In this document: one piece after another, positions 24,111 through 35,694 of the stretch
How positions within the stretch are numbered: the first letter of the stretch is position 1
Layout: the number at the start of each line of letters is the position of its first letter
DNA from: Lycium barbarum
Taxonomy: Eukaryota; Streptophyta; Magnoliopsida; Solanales; Solanaceae
Length of the DNA stretch: 64,000 bases
Reading direction: 5' to 3'
NCBI RefSeq assembly: GCF_019175385.1
Contig: NC_083337.1
Span: 166,359,713-166,423,712 of the forward strand
The notes under the pieces: model-generated
What the model saw: the letters and a program-made list of their open reading frames with translations, nothing else
What the model was told of the DNA's origin: nothing
Database searches by the model: none
Made by a program: the position numbers and the translations under genes

Positions 24111-25313
24111 GAGAACTTTTAGGACACTAGAGAACTTGATAATCAATATTGATAATAGCGATAAGTTTTTCCCTACCAAAAGTTTTTTTTTTTTTTTTTC
24201 CTTTCAGGATTTTAGTTACCTATCAAAAATTTCTACTATACTAGATATTAGAGTCTTCAAAATCTTTTTGTGTGATACAACTTGTTCCTAACCTGAAATA
24301 TGACCACCTCATTTAATTAGTATTTATTTATTTTTGAAAAATAAAAAGATGACCACCCTATAGTCACTAAACTGGAAGAGACTGGAAGAAGGGGAAATGG
24401 GGTAATTCAGCTGTTTGATCAATCTATATGTCTGCTCCAGATAGAGATGTGCCTGATATGACACATCAATACACTGCTTTCTTGAAAGTGTTGTGATTAT
24501 GTCAAATAACAGTTAGTGGTTTTAAAAGAAGTATGGTTTCTTCTAATACCTCAAGACAATTCAAAAAGCAAAACAGAATCAATTTTCCGCGGTTATTTAG
24601 TGAGGGAGGACAAGTATGGGTCTGACAGGTTTGGGAAAGATACAATTAGTGGCTTAGGAGACTGAACAAAGCTGAATTGTGGTGACAAGGTTTGCCAGTA
24701 GCTAATGCCTAATGGGTGTAAATGTAGTCTTAGATATGATATATGACATCGTAGATATTGCTGCTATCATAATAAATTGCATTCAGTAGAAATATAAGTA
24801 GCATATAAAAAGGCAAAGGATAGAAGAATACCCGAGCAAGAGGCTCTGATGAATACTAACGAGGTTAGGAACTCCACTATGACATGGTAGCCAAAAAAGA
24901 AGCCACGTAGGTTGGCTATTCCCAAGGATAACTCACTTATGAGTTATGACTTACTTCTTAAGAGGAAACACACACACTTAAAGAAGCAAACTTAAGCTCA
25001 AAGCTTTATATAAAAGATGTACTCAAATTCAAGAAGATCTACATTAAGGGTTAAAGGCCTGTATATATAGCCTTACAAATTGTTAAAAGCAAAGGTTCAC
25101 CAACCAATGTGGGACTGAAACCTAATACATGATAAGGACAACTAGTATTATCTAGATTAGGTTGACAACAAATATTATCTAGATAATGACGAGCAAAAAG
25201 ATAAGGTGATAAGTTGGTGCATCACCATATGGTAAGCGGCTGCATCGGCAAGTGACAAGCTCCTGCGTCATAGGTGGTCATGATTTTCTACACAGCTCAT
25301 ACATTCTTCCTTC
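24111..25313. other. Spacer, possibly with an LTR relic
   Basis: No gene is seen. Positions 24830-25200 look retrotransposon-like on the minus strand: a TATATATA box within GGCTATATATACAGGCC (about 25057-25073) and a CCAATGTGGGACTGAAACC motif (25104-25122), as found in some LTR leaders. Ends and duplications could not be defined. This region would lie within the long 5' leader intron proposed for the mS37 gene, if that model is right. Confidence 0.3.
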
Positions 25314-25321
25314 CTTTCATG

Positions 25322-25442
25322 CTATGTTGCTCGGACTCTCCAAAAATGATGCTGCACCCGTGTCGGATCCTTCAAAAATACACTACTTTTGGAGGATCCG
25401 ACACGCACCCGTGTCCATTTTTGAAGAGTCCGAGTAACATAG
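25322..25442. mobile_element. 121-bp hAT-type MITE
   Basis: The ends CTATGTTGCTCGGACTCT and AGAGTCCGAGTAACATAG are inverted. The element is flanked by identical 8-bp duplications CTTTCATG (25314-25321 and 25443-25450). The middle is also palindromic (GTGTCGGATCC / GGATCCGACAC), so the element forms a nearly continuous hairpin. A second copy lies at 38544. Confidence 0.88.
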
Positions 25443-25746
25443 CTTTCATGTGATTTCATACTGCTCCTTAGGAATCAAGTGAGATAGCAGTACCATCCAG
25501 TTTTAATTGATTGAAATTATTGATTTCTCTAACCAATGAGCAAAATCCACCTTAACCCCCATGAAATATGAGATTGTGATCCTATGCCCCTTGAATGTCT
25601 TTTTGGGGATAAGTTGCTCCTTTTGACTAAATATTAACAACCAAAAAGAGATGTTTTCAATAATATACCAGATTGACTATGAAGTGCTGGAAAAAGGAGG
25701 GGGAGGGGACTTCCAAATGCATAAAGCTGTCACTGTTGTACAAATA

Positions 25747-26115
25747 CAACAACAACAACAACCACCCAGTGAAATCCCACAACGTGGGATCTGGGGAGGG
25801 TAGAGTGTACGCAGACCTTACTCCTACCAAGGTAGAACGGCTGTTTCCGAAAGACCCTCGGCTCAATAAAAAGGATAAAAAAGGTCGGATAAGGCTAAAA
25901 AATTCAAAGTGATATGAAAATGCAAATAACGAAAGCGACACAGATAAAATAGGATAATCAAAGTACAGTAAATAACAGATAATAGCAGAAATCAGAGCAT
26001 AAGAAATTATACTGCGATAATGCGCCTACTAATAAGGAAGGATAACGAGACTATCTATTAGCCTACTACCCTAATCTGGGTCCTCCAAACCCTCATATCT
26101 AAGGTCATGTCCTAG
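25747..26115 (-). mobile_element. Au-type SINE or LINE 3' tail, reverse orientation
   Basis: On the minus strand it ends with a (TTG)n tail (plus-strand CAACAACAACAACAACC at 25747). Before that come CTACCCTCCCCAGATCCCAC and GGTAAGGTCTGCGTAC-like text, the conserved 3' region of Au SINEs and of related Solanaceae retroposons. The 5' limit near 26115 is approximate. No reverse transcriptase is present. A degenerate short relative may exist at about 36172-36215 (GTGGGGTTTGGAGAGGGTAA). Confidence 0.55.
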
Positions 26116-26728
26116 GTAAGCTGTAATACACTGTTGTACAAATCACTATGGTTTATATTATGTGGATGGTATTTTATAGAAATTCAAAAATATTTCCACA
26201 AAAGAATGTCAATAATCCAAATGTCTAACATTAGGTGTTGGAAAGAATTAGTTGAAGCTGCAGTAGGGAATTCTTATTTTCACCTCTGAATAAGTACCAT
26301 GCATTAATAGTTATCGGGAAAAAGGAGTACTATAGCCTGAAGTAAAGTTCGGATTTAGAGCAAACAACAGCGGGAGGAAAGTAAACCGGTAAAAGCTTTG
26401 TTACCTATTATATATATCCTTATACCATTATCTTTCATTTACTAGTTTTCCTAGTAGTATGATTAATAGTGGAAATTTTCTTCTCTGAACCTTGGTTGAG
26501 AGTTACTTGTTTGGCCAACCTAGGTGAAATTATTGCTGTCTGTTTTATGAAAATTTAGTTCATTGTGCTTCTGTGTCATTCCCGAAGATTGTTAGCTTAT
26601 ATGGCTGCACTGCTAGTTGCTTGCATATTCCTGTTGATTTTCTCCTACTAGCCCCACTGCAGATTCGATTTCCTACTATACCAAGTCTGATCTTGTCTTT
26701 CATACTTAATAGTTAGAACCGGTGAAGG

Positions 26729-27179
26729 ATGGGACGCAAAGCTGGTACCTTATTCATAAACCCAAAGAACTTTGGAAGTCTCCAAAAACCTTGTGTGAAG
26801 GATTTTGTCGCATTTCTTAATTGTTTGACTCTAAATCATAACAAGGACGATAAATGCGGCAGGCAAAAATCACTTTTAAGTGCATGCATGGAAGCTCAGG
26901 TATTTATTCTGGTGTCCTTATATAACGTATACGATTTTTTTATTTGGCTCTTAGCATAAGTGTACAGGCAAATCTTGTTTACTTTCTGTTCTTCATTGTT
27001 ATTCAGACAAAATATATGGTTTTATTCATTTGATTGCTACAGATAGCATACGGTTTAGACTGTTTAGTATGAACATTAACATTGATTGTGATATGCTTTT
27101 TCTGCAGAGTGGCAGAAATAGAAAGCCTTGGGGTAGCATTAATTATCACCTCCAGAGGCTTAACAGGGGAAGGAGGTAG
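26729..27179 (+). CDS. Mitochondrial small ribosomal subunit protein mS37 / Mrp10-like, twin CX9C
   Basis: The gene has two coding exons, 26729-26899 and 27108-27179, with a phase-0 intron (GTATTT...TCTGCAG). Spliced, it encodes 80 residues. The sequence has two CX9C motifs, CVKDFVAFLNC (residues 22-32) and CGRQKSLLSAC (about 43-53), the signature of the CHCH fold imported by the Mia40 pathway and held by two disulfides. The tail GSINYHLQRLNRGRR resembles the NYH-x-x-RL tail of yeast Mrp10, so the best match is mS37, a mitoribosomal small-subunit protein. Alternatives are other small twin-CX9C assembly factors. The first ATG lies in a GAAGGATGG context. A splice-acceptor-like sequence (CTTAATAG) 20 bp before it and a leader-like segment with GTAAGT donor at about 23400-23502 suggest an untranslated first exon, but that is inference. 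The gene converges with HSC70. Confidence 0.85.
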
Positions 27180-27340
27180 TTTGTATCGAGTTACTTGTGC
27201 ATAACATAAGCTGCAGTATTGCGTGTCAGTGTGTCAATATTTCAACAAGTTGCTGAGATTTCCTTGATTTTCAGCTTGTTACTGAGGTGGTCAATGTAAT
27301 TCTTGACGAAGCTAAGTCAGACTTAGCAAGCATTCGACTT

Positions 27341-27346
27341 AATAAA
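27341..27346 (+). terminator. Candidate polyadenylation signal of the mS37 gene
   Basis: AATAAA lies about 160 bp after the stop codon, in a T-rich context with TGT motifs. Plant signals are loose, so this is a candidate only. Confidence 0.45.
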
Positions 27347-28585
27347 ACCTTTTACCATGTCTTGCTGTATTTGGATTTTATCTATGACTTTTTCATTTGT
27401 AGCTTTAGAGAGCTGACAATGATTGTGTTTCAGTGATGTTGTTGTCTATTTGTCTTACTGATAGTTAACATGTTTGTTGTCAGTGGCTATAAACTATGTT
27501 TCAAAGTGAAGGATTCTGGGAACATCAGCTCCGGTTTAGCAATGTAATTCTGACAATATTAACTAAACTAAATGACTCCTAGGCTGTTTCCTCAGAAATA
27601 ATGAAGAAGTAAAAGCTGAAACCTTTAAAATTTCAGGCAGTGATGGAACTGCAAACTTGTATGTGAAATTCACAGTTTTCTTGTAAATAAATTATAATAT
27701 TTAAGTTAAAGAGTCTTCTGCGGTTGCGTTCCGTCTTTTATTTGGGTCCTGGAGAGACTTTAGGATGTATTTTGGAGGAACTCTCAAGAGACGTAGCTTC
27801 GGAGATAACTTTATTGTGATCCTGGTAGTTAACATCAAGAAATTTGTCTTTACCTTATCACAAAAAGAAAAAAGAAAAAAACAAGAAATTTGTCCATGAT
27901 ATAGAGTAGAACTTGAAAATTACAAACCAACTGTTGGTCTTTAAACCATAAGATTACAAATCAGTGGCTTGTACTTGAATTGGTCATTCAAACGCAATAG
28001 CATATTCTGCAGTTGATGGAAAGCATTATGTGAATGGGAGAACTCATAGATTTGGTTTTTGAATCGAACTTATTATTATTAAGTATGGTTAACCTTATTA
28101 AATTGTAGCAGCAGGCTTACTTTCTCATAAGGTAACATTTTTTAGCTTGAAACTTCTTCTAGGTTGGAAGTTGCTTTTGTTTGATAGTTTTGGCAGAAAA
28201 AAGATACTACACATTTTTTCCCCAAAACTTTGAAAAAGTGAATTTACCTCCTGAAATTCTTTACTCTTCACTCGTGTTTGCTAGTTTTAGAGGCAATCCT
28301 TACAAATCATATTGCCTTTTCGGCTAAATGTTGTAATTCTTTCCTTGTTACTGGCTAGAGCACGCAAAATTTTAAAAATGTAAACTCGAGCAGACAGCCA
28401 GAAAGAGTATTAACAGCTACCTGGAAGAAATTACCAACTTAACATTGCTATTTAAAAATACCAACAATAATGAAAAAACACCAGCATGAAATTCACAACA
28501 CAAAAAATTCGAAGCTAAGAGCCAGTCCAAAGTAATCTCCTAAACTATACTAATGAAAAGAAAACAGCTAGTATCTATCAACCCT
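27347..28585. other. Convergent intergenic region between mS37 and HSC70
   Basis: It should contain the HSC70 3' UTR on the minus strand next to 28586. No other gene, repeat or RNA is recognised. Open frames are short and AT-rich. Confidence 0.4.
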
Positions 28586-31500
28586 CTAGTCGACCTCCTC
28601 AATCTTAGGTCCTGCACTGCTACCACCAGCTGGCGGTGCATCATCCGTAGGTACACCTGCATCAGCCCCAGCACCCTGGTACATCTTCGCAATGATGGGA
28701 TTACAGATACCCTCAAGCTCCTTCATCTTGTCCTCGAACTCGTCAACTTCTGCCAGCTGGTTGCTATCTAGCCATGAAATTGCCTGATCGATGGCATCCT
28801 CAATCTTTTTCTTGTCATCTGAGCTAAGCTTAGAACCAATTTTCTCATCCTTTATTGTATTCCTCATGTTGTAGGCATAGTTCTCCAATGAATTTTTGGC
28901 CTCCACCTTCTTCTTGAGCTCCTCATCCTCTGCCTTGTACTTCTCGGCTTCCTGGACCATCTTCTCAATTTCATCCTTTGACAATCTACCCTTGTCATTG
29001 GTAATTGTGATCTTGTTCTTCTGTCCAGTGGTTTTGTCCTCGGCAGAGACATTCAAGATACCATTTGCATCAATGTCGAAGCAGACAGTAATCTGAGGCA
29101 CACCCCTAGGAGCAGGAGGAATACCAGAGAGCTCAAATTTACCCAATAAGTTGTTGTCCCTTGTTCTTGCTCTCTCACCCTCAAAAACCTGAATCAACAC
29201 TCCGGGTTGGTTATCAGAATAGGTCGAGAATACCTGCTCTTTCTTGGTAGGAATTGTAGTGTTCCTTGGAATCAGGGTAGTCATCACACCTCCTGCAGTT
29301 TCTAACCCTAGAGAAAGAGGTGTGACATCCAAAAGCAGCAAATCTTGGACCTTCTCATTACCTTCTCCACTAAGAATGGCGGCTTGCACAGCAGCACCAT
29401 AGGCAACAGCTTCATCTGGATTAATGCTCTTACACAGCTCCTTGCCGTTGAAGAAATCTTGCAAAAGCGCCTGCACCTTAGGAATTCTAGTGGATCCACC
29501 AACAAGAACAACATCATGAACAGTACTCTTATCCATCTTGGCATCCCTTAAACATTTCTCAACTGGCTCCATACACTTCCTAAAGAGATCCATGTTCAAC
29601 TCCTCGAATCTGGCACGTGTAATGGTAGAATAGAAGTCAACCCCCTCATACAGGGAGTCAATTTCAATTGTTGTCTGAGCAGTGGAAGAGAGAGTTCTCT
29701 TTGCCCTCTCGCAAGCTGTCCTTAATCTTCTTAGAGCTCTCGGGTTACCATTAATATCTTTCTTGTGCTTTCTCTTGAATTCCTGGACAAAATGGTTCAC
29801 CATTCTGTTATCAAAATCCTCACCTCCAAGGTGAGTGTCTCCTGCTGTAGCTTTCACCTCAAAAATACCCTCTTCAATGGTGAGGAGGGATACATCAAAA
29901 GTACCACCACCAAGATCGAAGATAAGCACGTTTTTCTCACCTACACTAGAAGCCTTTTTGTCCAAACCATAAGCAATGGCAGCAGCTGTAGGCTCATTAA
30001 TAATACGCATGACATTTAGTCCAGAAATAACCCCAGCATCCTTTGTAGCCTGACGCTGTGAGTCATTGAAGTAGGCTGGCACAGTCACCACAGCATTTTT
30101 CACAGTAGATCCAAGGAAGGCCTCTGCAATTTCCTTCATCTTTGTTAGCACCATAGAAGAGATTTCTTCAGCAGCAAACTGCTTCTCTTCGCCCTTGTAG
30201 TTTACAACAATCATTGGCTTATCACCAGGTCCAGGAATAACCTTGAAAGGCCACAATTTCATGTCACCCTGTACAGATGCATCACTGAACCTCCTACCAA
30301 TAAGCCGCTTTGCATCTGCAAATTGAAAGCACAGTCAGCACTTAATAGCAAAACTCAAATCATGTTAACATGATTTGTTTGCGTTACACCCAATGAATAG
30401 CAAGCTAGCATGGAAAGCACATAAATTTCATTACAAAATTATTGACAAGTTGCTACTGCAATATATGTGATCAAGAAATAGATAGGATAGCAAAATATAA
30501 ATATAGAGGTTCTAAGAAGGCTCAAAGATGTATTCGGCTGATCCAACAGTTTTTCTTGTAATTAGTTTTCAGTAGGAGGCTTAGAGGACAAAGTCCTAGA
30601 AGGGTGGCTATGGACTCTAGGTGCTCTGTATGTGTAATGGCTCTTTTGTTTGTTAATGGTTTACCAAAAAATAAATAGAAAATAGACCTGAAAGCCATGA
30701 AACAACATGTTCCCAACAAGTGTTTGGTTAAACAGTTCAGTAACCAAACAATTCAGACTACTGCCTAGCAATGGCTAAAGCATGCAATAAGATATTGATA
30801 TTCTTTCCAGATAAAAACAGCGCCAAAAATCCCTCGACAGCAGCTAATGGAACGAAAGAGCGCCAAACTACCAAAATATCAAATCCAATATAACAATAAG
30901 AATCAACATCTGTCACACCAGATCTATATTACACATCCAATTAAATTCAGAGTACACTCTGATGCACTCCATCCTCGTCAAATTCTGATAATGTACAAGG
31001 CAGATCGGACTTATCCTTTTTGTTGTTAATACGCAAACATGTTATCAGCTCAGGTTGCCTGATTAATTGACTTAACAAAGCACAAGTGCCGAGCTTATAG
31101 GCTCACTATATGTTGTTATTTTGTTATGCCACGATCAATTCACCAGACTGTCTTATTAATTATATCCTGTCAACTTGATATTATTAACAATCTACTGGAC
31201 TACATGATAATTTTAGTACGTCGGAATTCAGACTTGAGATCTACAGGTGCTTTCTTATGTTTTAAACAAGCAAAGTCATATGAATCACAATTCACAACAC
31301 GTCATTCCTGAAACTTCATCTCGCAATAAATCACACAATCATACAGAATAAGCATAAGAGAAACTATGACATTAGATCGTCAAATAGAAAAGCTTACCGA
31401 AAACGGTGTTAATGGGATTCATGGCAACCTGATTCTTAGCAGCATCACCAATAAGACGTTCAGTGTCAGTAAATCCAACATAAGACGGTGTCGTCCTGTT

Positions 31501-31611
31501 TCCTTGATCATTAGCAATAATCTCAACACGATCATGTTGCCAAACACCAACACAAGAATATGTTGTTCCTAGATCAATACCAATAGCAGGTCCTTCACCT
31601 TTTCCAGCCAT
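28586..31611 (-). CDS. Cytosolic heat shock 70 kDa protein / HSC70
   Basis: Two exons, 31611-31398 and 30315-28586, encode 647 residues. The 1082-bp intron (GTAAGC...TTGCAG) interrupts the codon for Asp-72 in the run [14 protein letters not shown], the conserved position of the single intron in plant cytosolic HSP70 genes. All three family signatures are present: IDLGTTYS (residues 12-19), [13 protein letters not shown] (about 204) and [13 protein letters not shown] (about 343). The C-terminus is GPKIEEVD, the docking motif for TPR co-chaperones such as HOP and CHIP, which places it in the cytosol or nucleus. The ATPase domain covers about 1-385, and the substrate-binding domain and helical lid follow. 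It folds nascent and stress-damaged proteins with J-proteins and exchange factors. No frame breaks are seen. Two perfect heat-shock elements upstream argue for stress induction, so the constitutive 'HSC' versus inducible 'HSP' label is open. Confidence 0.97.
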
Positions 31612-31703
31612 TGCTTTTAAAAAGAGGAGAGTTAAATTATATTATGCTTTGTGAAGAAAGAATTAAAAAAAAATATGATGGTGAGATATGTAGAGAGGAG
31701 GGG

Positions 31704-31710
31704 TATATAA
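31704..31710 (-). promoter_or_regulatory. TATA box of the HSC70 gene
   Basis: On the minus strand this reads TTATATA, about 93 bp before the start codon. That predicts transcription starting near 31675 and a leader of about 65 nt. It lies just downstream of the proximal heat-shock element. Confidence 0.65.
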
Positions 31711-31726
31711 TGGTTCGTGTTAGGGG

Positions 31727-31739
31727 TTCTAGAATGTTC
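31727..31739 (-). promoter_or_regulatory. Proximal heat-shock element
   Basis: TTCTAGAATGTTC is a perfect three-unit nTTCnnGAAnnTTCn array, the binding site of trimeric heat shock factor. It sits about 17 bp upstream of the TATA box, the usual spacing in plant heat-shock promoters. Confidence 0.85.
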
Positions 31740-31756
31740 GTGTTTCCTAAATCTGA

Positions 31757-31761
31757 CCAAT
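31757..31761 (+). promoter_or_regulatory. CCAAT box between the heat-shock elements
   Basis: CCAAT within GACCAATCAGG lies between the two heat-shock elements. CCAAT boxes cooperate with heat-shock elements in plant HSP promoters; the pentamer alone is common, so support is moderate. Confidence 0.5.
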
Positions 31762-31790
31762 CAGGGAATTATTTGAACGTGTTTTATGGG

Positions 31791-31803
31791 TTCTCGAATG
31801 TTC
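31791..31803 (-). promoter_or_regulatory. Distal heat-shock element
   Basis: TTCTCGAATGTTC is a second perfect three-unit element, 64 bp from the first. It lies in a block of about 25 bp (GGGTTCT-GAATGTTC-T-TTTCCT) that duplicates the sequence around the proximal element with few mismatches. Confidence 0.82.
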
Positions 31804-32269
31804 CTATTTCCTGTAGACGTGGTATTACGTATCCGTGTTGGACCGACCATACTCTTTCCAATATAACACACCGACGGCTGCCCCACACAATATTTTTGTG
31901 AACTTTATTGCAAATCCTACCGGATTTTTAATTATCGAGGAGCACGAATTCCAGAAAATATCAAACGAAGTGGTATGTCATGCAGTCATGATTAATTAAG
32001 GAAAAATAAGAAGTTAAGAATAAAATATTACTAAGGTTAAAATTAATCTGGTAGAAAATTCAAAAAGTAATTAGAGTAAACTAGTTAAATTACTTTTCTT
32101 ATTAAACTTTTTCTTAAAAACGTGTAAAAGTGTAGGATAAACATATACAACTTTTGAAAATATTTACGCAACGTAGCCCGATATACAACATAACTAAACT
32201 AGAATACAAAAACATTTATTTTTCTTATATTTCCGTGCGTTAAATGACAATAATAGTACATCTCGACTA

Positions 32270-32610
32270 GCCTGTTTGGCCAAACTTAAAAAATCAGCTC
32301 ATTCTAAAAACTGCTACTTATAGCCTATTTGACGTAGCTTATTTTTTCCCAAAAGTGCTTATTTTTTTCAGTAAGTGCTTATTTTTAAAAAGTGAGGTGT
32401 TTGACCAAACTTTTGGGAGAAAATAATTGCTTTTGGAGAGTAGCAGAAGCTGTTTTTCAGAAGCTAAAAAAATAGTTTTTTTTCCACTAATTGCTACTCA
32501 AAAGTACTTTTTAAATTAATTGGCCAAACACAAATTATTTTTCGTTAAAAATACATTTTTGGACAACACTTTTCAAAATAAGCTAATTTTAGAAGCTTGG
32601 CCAAACAGAC
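32270..32610. mobile_element. MITE abutting a CACTA-type end
   Basis: The ends GCCTGTTTGGCCAAACTT and AAGCTTGGCCAAACAGAC are inverted. The interior has AGTGCTTATTTTT blocks in both orientations. The right end touches the CACTA-type terminus that begins at 32610. ACTA directly flanks both sides (32266-32269 and 32611-32614), which could be a 4-bp duplication. Confidence 0.6.
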
Positions 32611-32880
32611 ACTACAAGAAAGTACAAAAATGACAACAAAAAATTTAATATTTGGCAACAACTTAGTTTTATTGTTGGCAAATGAGCTTTTTTGTTGCCA
32701 TAATATTGATTATTGTTGCAAAAAGTATTTTTGGCAACAAAAAATAAAATTGTTGCACGTTGTTGCAATAACAGCCGTTGGAAAAAGCTTATGCAATAAA
32801 AAAAAATTATTGCCAAAAGTATTTTTTGAAACAATAATCAATCTATGGCAACAAAAATAATTTTTTTGCCACATAGGCTT
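32610..32880 (+). mobile_element. CACTA-type transposon terminus, left arm
   Basis: It begins CACTACAAGAAAGTACAAAA. Subterminal direct and inverted copies of TTGGCAACAA / TTGTTGCCA then fill the next 250 bp, as in En/Spm (CACTA) elements. A matching inverted arm lies at 35695-36051. Confidence 0.65.
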
Positions 32881-33433
32881 AGATGCAATCCTCTTCGTTG
32901 TTGTTACATTTTTGTAGACTAAAAGAGTGAGAATCGTGAGTTGTGAAATAATATTTGTGAGGAGCTTGGTTTTACCATGCCAGACAGTAATCAATTATAT
33001 TTTCCTTATTTGCCATTCGATACCTTCTGACGGCCAAAAGTCTCACTTTTGTGTTTTTTTCCTTTCGTTTTCTTTAGTCCAATCTTTTTAAATTTCCAAT
33101 TATCTGGTTAGACATATGAAACAGTTTGTGATGATTCCAAAGCCAAGCACTCTAGTGGTTAAATTCTTGAAAGTCCAAATAACACTATAGCATTAAGTTA
33201 GGGATATTACAAGGCTATTTAAGTGCACAAATAATTGGATAAATATCCAATATTCCAGCAGCAGTTTATTGCTATAGTTTATTGGCCTCTCAGGTCCTGA
33301 CGACTACTTCTTCACTTGTGATAGTTGGAGATTTTATAATCCCCTTTTTCACTTGAAAGTTGAAACCTTCAATGATCCTTTAATTAGGTAAATATGCTAC
33401 TTTTTCGTTGTGTACTTGACCAGTTATTCCTAG

Positions 33434-33763
33434 GACAATTTGGAGGATAGCCCTTCGCTGGGGTGGTCTTTAATTTTTACCCATTAAAATGGTGGTCTTT
33501 AAATTTTGCCTTTCAGGCAGAATTTACATGGACAGAAATTCTACCTGTATCATGTAAATTCTGCTTGTGCGGCCCAAATTCTGCTTTAAGGTAGAATTTC
33601 GCTGGACAGATTTACAAAATTCTGCTTTGTGATTTTTTTTTTAACCTAGCTGGGGTTCGAACCCACAACCTCGGGGTGTTTGGCAAGGGGTAAAACTTAA
33701 AGACCACCAATTTGAAGGCCCAATATTAAAGACCACCCCAAATGAAGGAAAATCCGCTCAAAA
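33434..33763. mobile_element. Foldback MITE, family F copy
   Basis: The arms GCCCTTCGCTGGGGTGGTC and GACCACCCCAAATGAAGG are inverted. The core has TTCTGCTTTAAGGTAGAATT hairpins, and a palindrome GGGGTTCGAACCC lies in the right arm. Confidence 0.7.
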
Positions 33764-33814
33764 AAACAGTAGATAGACCAGGATAAGCGGTAGCAAGAGT
33801 TTGTTTGACAAATT

Positions 33815-34094
33815 TAGGCCCCGTTTGTACATAAATACAAAAAAAAAAAAAACATTTTTTTTGGAATTTTGGAGTTGGAGTTGTGTTTGCCATAATTTTT
33901 GAAATTGTAGTTTTTAGTGAAATATAATAAAAAGGTGAAATTTTTTGAAAAACAAGTTTTTTGAGTTTTTGGTATTCCGGAATATAACTTCAAGTTGTAT
34001 TCGGAATTCTCATGGCCAAACGCTGATTTCGAAAAAAAAGTGAAAAAAAATTCCGGAATAAAGTGAATAATTCTTATGGCCAAACGGGGGCTTA
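33815..34094. mobile_element. MITE with GGCCCCGTTTG ends
   Basis: The ends TAGGCCCCGTTTG and CAAACGGGGGCTTA are inverted. The interior carries GGAGTTGGAGTTGTGTTTG and CATGGCCAAACGCTG. Related copies lie at about 59055-59265 and 59290-59540 in the U-box gene intron. Probably hAT-like. Confidence 0.6.
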
Positions 34095-34231
34095 GATCCG
34101 CTAAGCAATTCATATCATTAAGATGGGCCTCAAGGAGAATCATGGCCGTAATAAAGGTCCAGTTAGGAAAGCAACGAAGGATTCATAATAACCTGTATAC
34201 CAAACATTAGCTACTCCCTGTAAATAGGGAA

Positions 34232-34699
34232 ATTTGCACGATTGGCCTTCATACGGACTGGTCTTTAATTTTTGGGTTCCTCAATTCGCTGGTCTCTAAA
34301 ATTATTAGCCATCGCTTAAAAATATGGCTGAAAATACCTCGAGGTTCTGGATTGGAAATTCAGCAGATTCAAAAATAATAATAATAATTTCGCAAGACAT
34401 AGGTTTCTATGAACTTATGTCTATCTAGGCCAAATTACATAAAACCTATGCTGGAGATGACATAATTTGCCTTTTAAGGTAAATTTTTAGTTATGCCTTA
34501 GGCAAAGTCTGCCGTATAAGGCAGACTTTTTGCAAAAGCCTTGCCTTGTATTTTATTTTTTGACTGAGCGACGGTTCGAACCCATAACTTTAGGATATTT
34601 TCAGCCACCTTTTTAAGCGAAGGACAAAAACTAAAGTCCAGCAATTTGAGGGGAAAAAAATTAAAGACCACCCAAAAGAAGGATAATCCGAGCAAAAAA
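34232..34699. mobile_element. Foldback MITE, family F copy
   Basis: The arms run from ATTTGCACGATTGGCCTTC and ACTGGTCTTTAATTTTTG at the left to TTAAAGACCACCC and GGATAATCCGAGC at the right. The core hairpin uses CTTAGGCAAAGTCTGCCG, and CGGTTCGAACCC is in the right arm. Confidence 0.68.
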
Positions 34700-34744
34700 A
34701 TGTTGTAAATAGCCTACAAAATATATTGCTTTGTGAAATTGGCA

Positions 34745-35157
34745 ATTTGCAGGATTGGCCTTCGCTGGGGTGGTCTTTAATTTTTGTCCCTCAAATCAAT
34801 GGTCTTTAATTTTTTACCTTCGCCACAAGCCTCTTGATTCGAGGTTCGAACCCCCGCTCAGTTAAAAATTTAAAAAAAATCGCAAGGCATAAGTTGGGAT
34901 TCACCTTGTGTTTCAAACTCTACCTTAAGACCAAAAAAAATTAATTTGCTTAAGGCCTAATTTTGGGTAAAAGTTTGCCTTAAGGTCCAACTTATGCCTT
35001 GCAAATCTCAATGGCTTGCGTTTTTTTTTTTTTAAACTGAGCCTGGGTTCGAATCCAGAACTTCTAGGTGTTAAGCGAAGGTCAAATATTAAAGACCACC
35101 GATTTGAGGGACAAAACTTAAAGACCACCCCAAACGAAGGTTCATCCGCGCAAAAAA
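34745..35157. mobile_element. Foldback MITE, family F copy
   Basis: The arms GGATTGGCCTTCGCTGGGG and ACCACCCCAAACGAAGG are inverted. GAGGTTCGAACCCCC is in the left arm and GGGTTCGAATCC in the right. It lies 45 bp after the previous copy, in the same cluster. Confidence 0.7.
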
Positions 35158-35694
35158 ATGTGTGGAATTTCCTCATATTTGTTTGCGTTTAGGCCCACGC
35201 TTGCCACTTCGGAGTTTTAAAGCCCAGGGTCGATCTTTGCAGTTAGGAAAGCAAGGAAGGATTCCTACCCTCTATTTTCGTAAAAAAAGTGAGTTGGTTA
35301 GTCACTTTTTGGACCAGAATTTAAAGTTTAGTTGCCATTTGAAATGTAATTGAATAACAATTATATTTTAATGCAAAACTAAAATTTAGATAAAAGTGTG
35401 ACAGTAAATGGTCAAACCTCAGGAATTTCTTCTGGAGTGAAAAAATTCTAGATTTTGAATTGCACATTTTAAATTTTAGAAAAAATTCATGGAGCTATCT
35501 TCAAACTCCATAAAAAGATGTTGAAGTTTGGACGGTGGGCTTTTAATACTCCATGAAAAATTCCAAGAGTTCAGAAATGTTATAGCTAGGGGTCAAATTT
35601 TATTTCTGCATTAAAGAATATGGGATAATTTTAAAACAGTAGTTAAATATTAATTAGTTGTCCGAAAAGTGGCTACCTTCTCATTTCTCTCGCT

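Noticed and set aside
28553..29551. Plus-strand frames opposite HSC70 exon 2
   Set aside because: Shadows of the conserved HSP70 coding strand.
33130..33170. CTCTAGTGGTTAAA as a second SINE head
   Set aside because: Only a weak A-box-like match, with no B box at the right distance.
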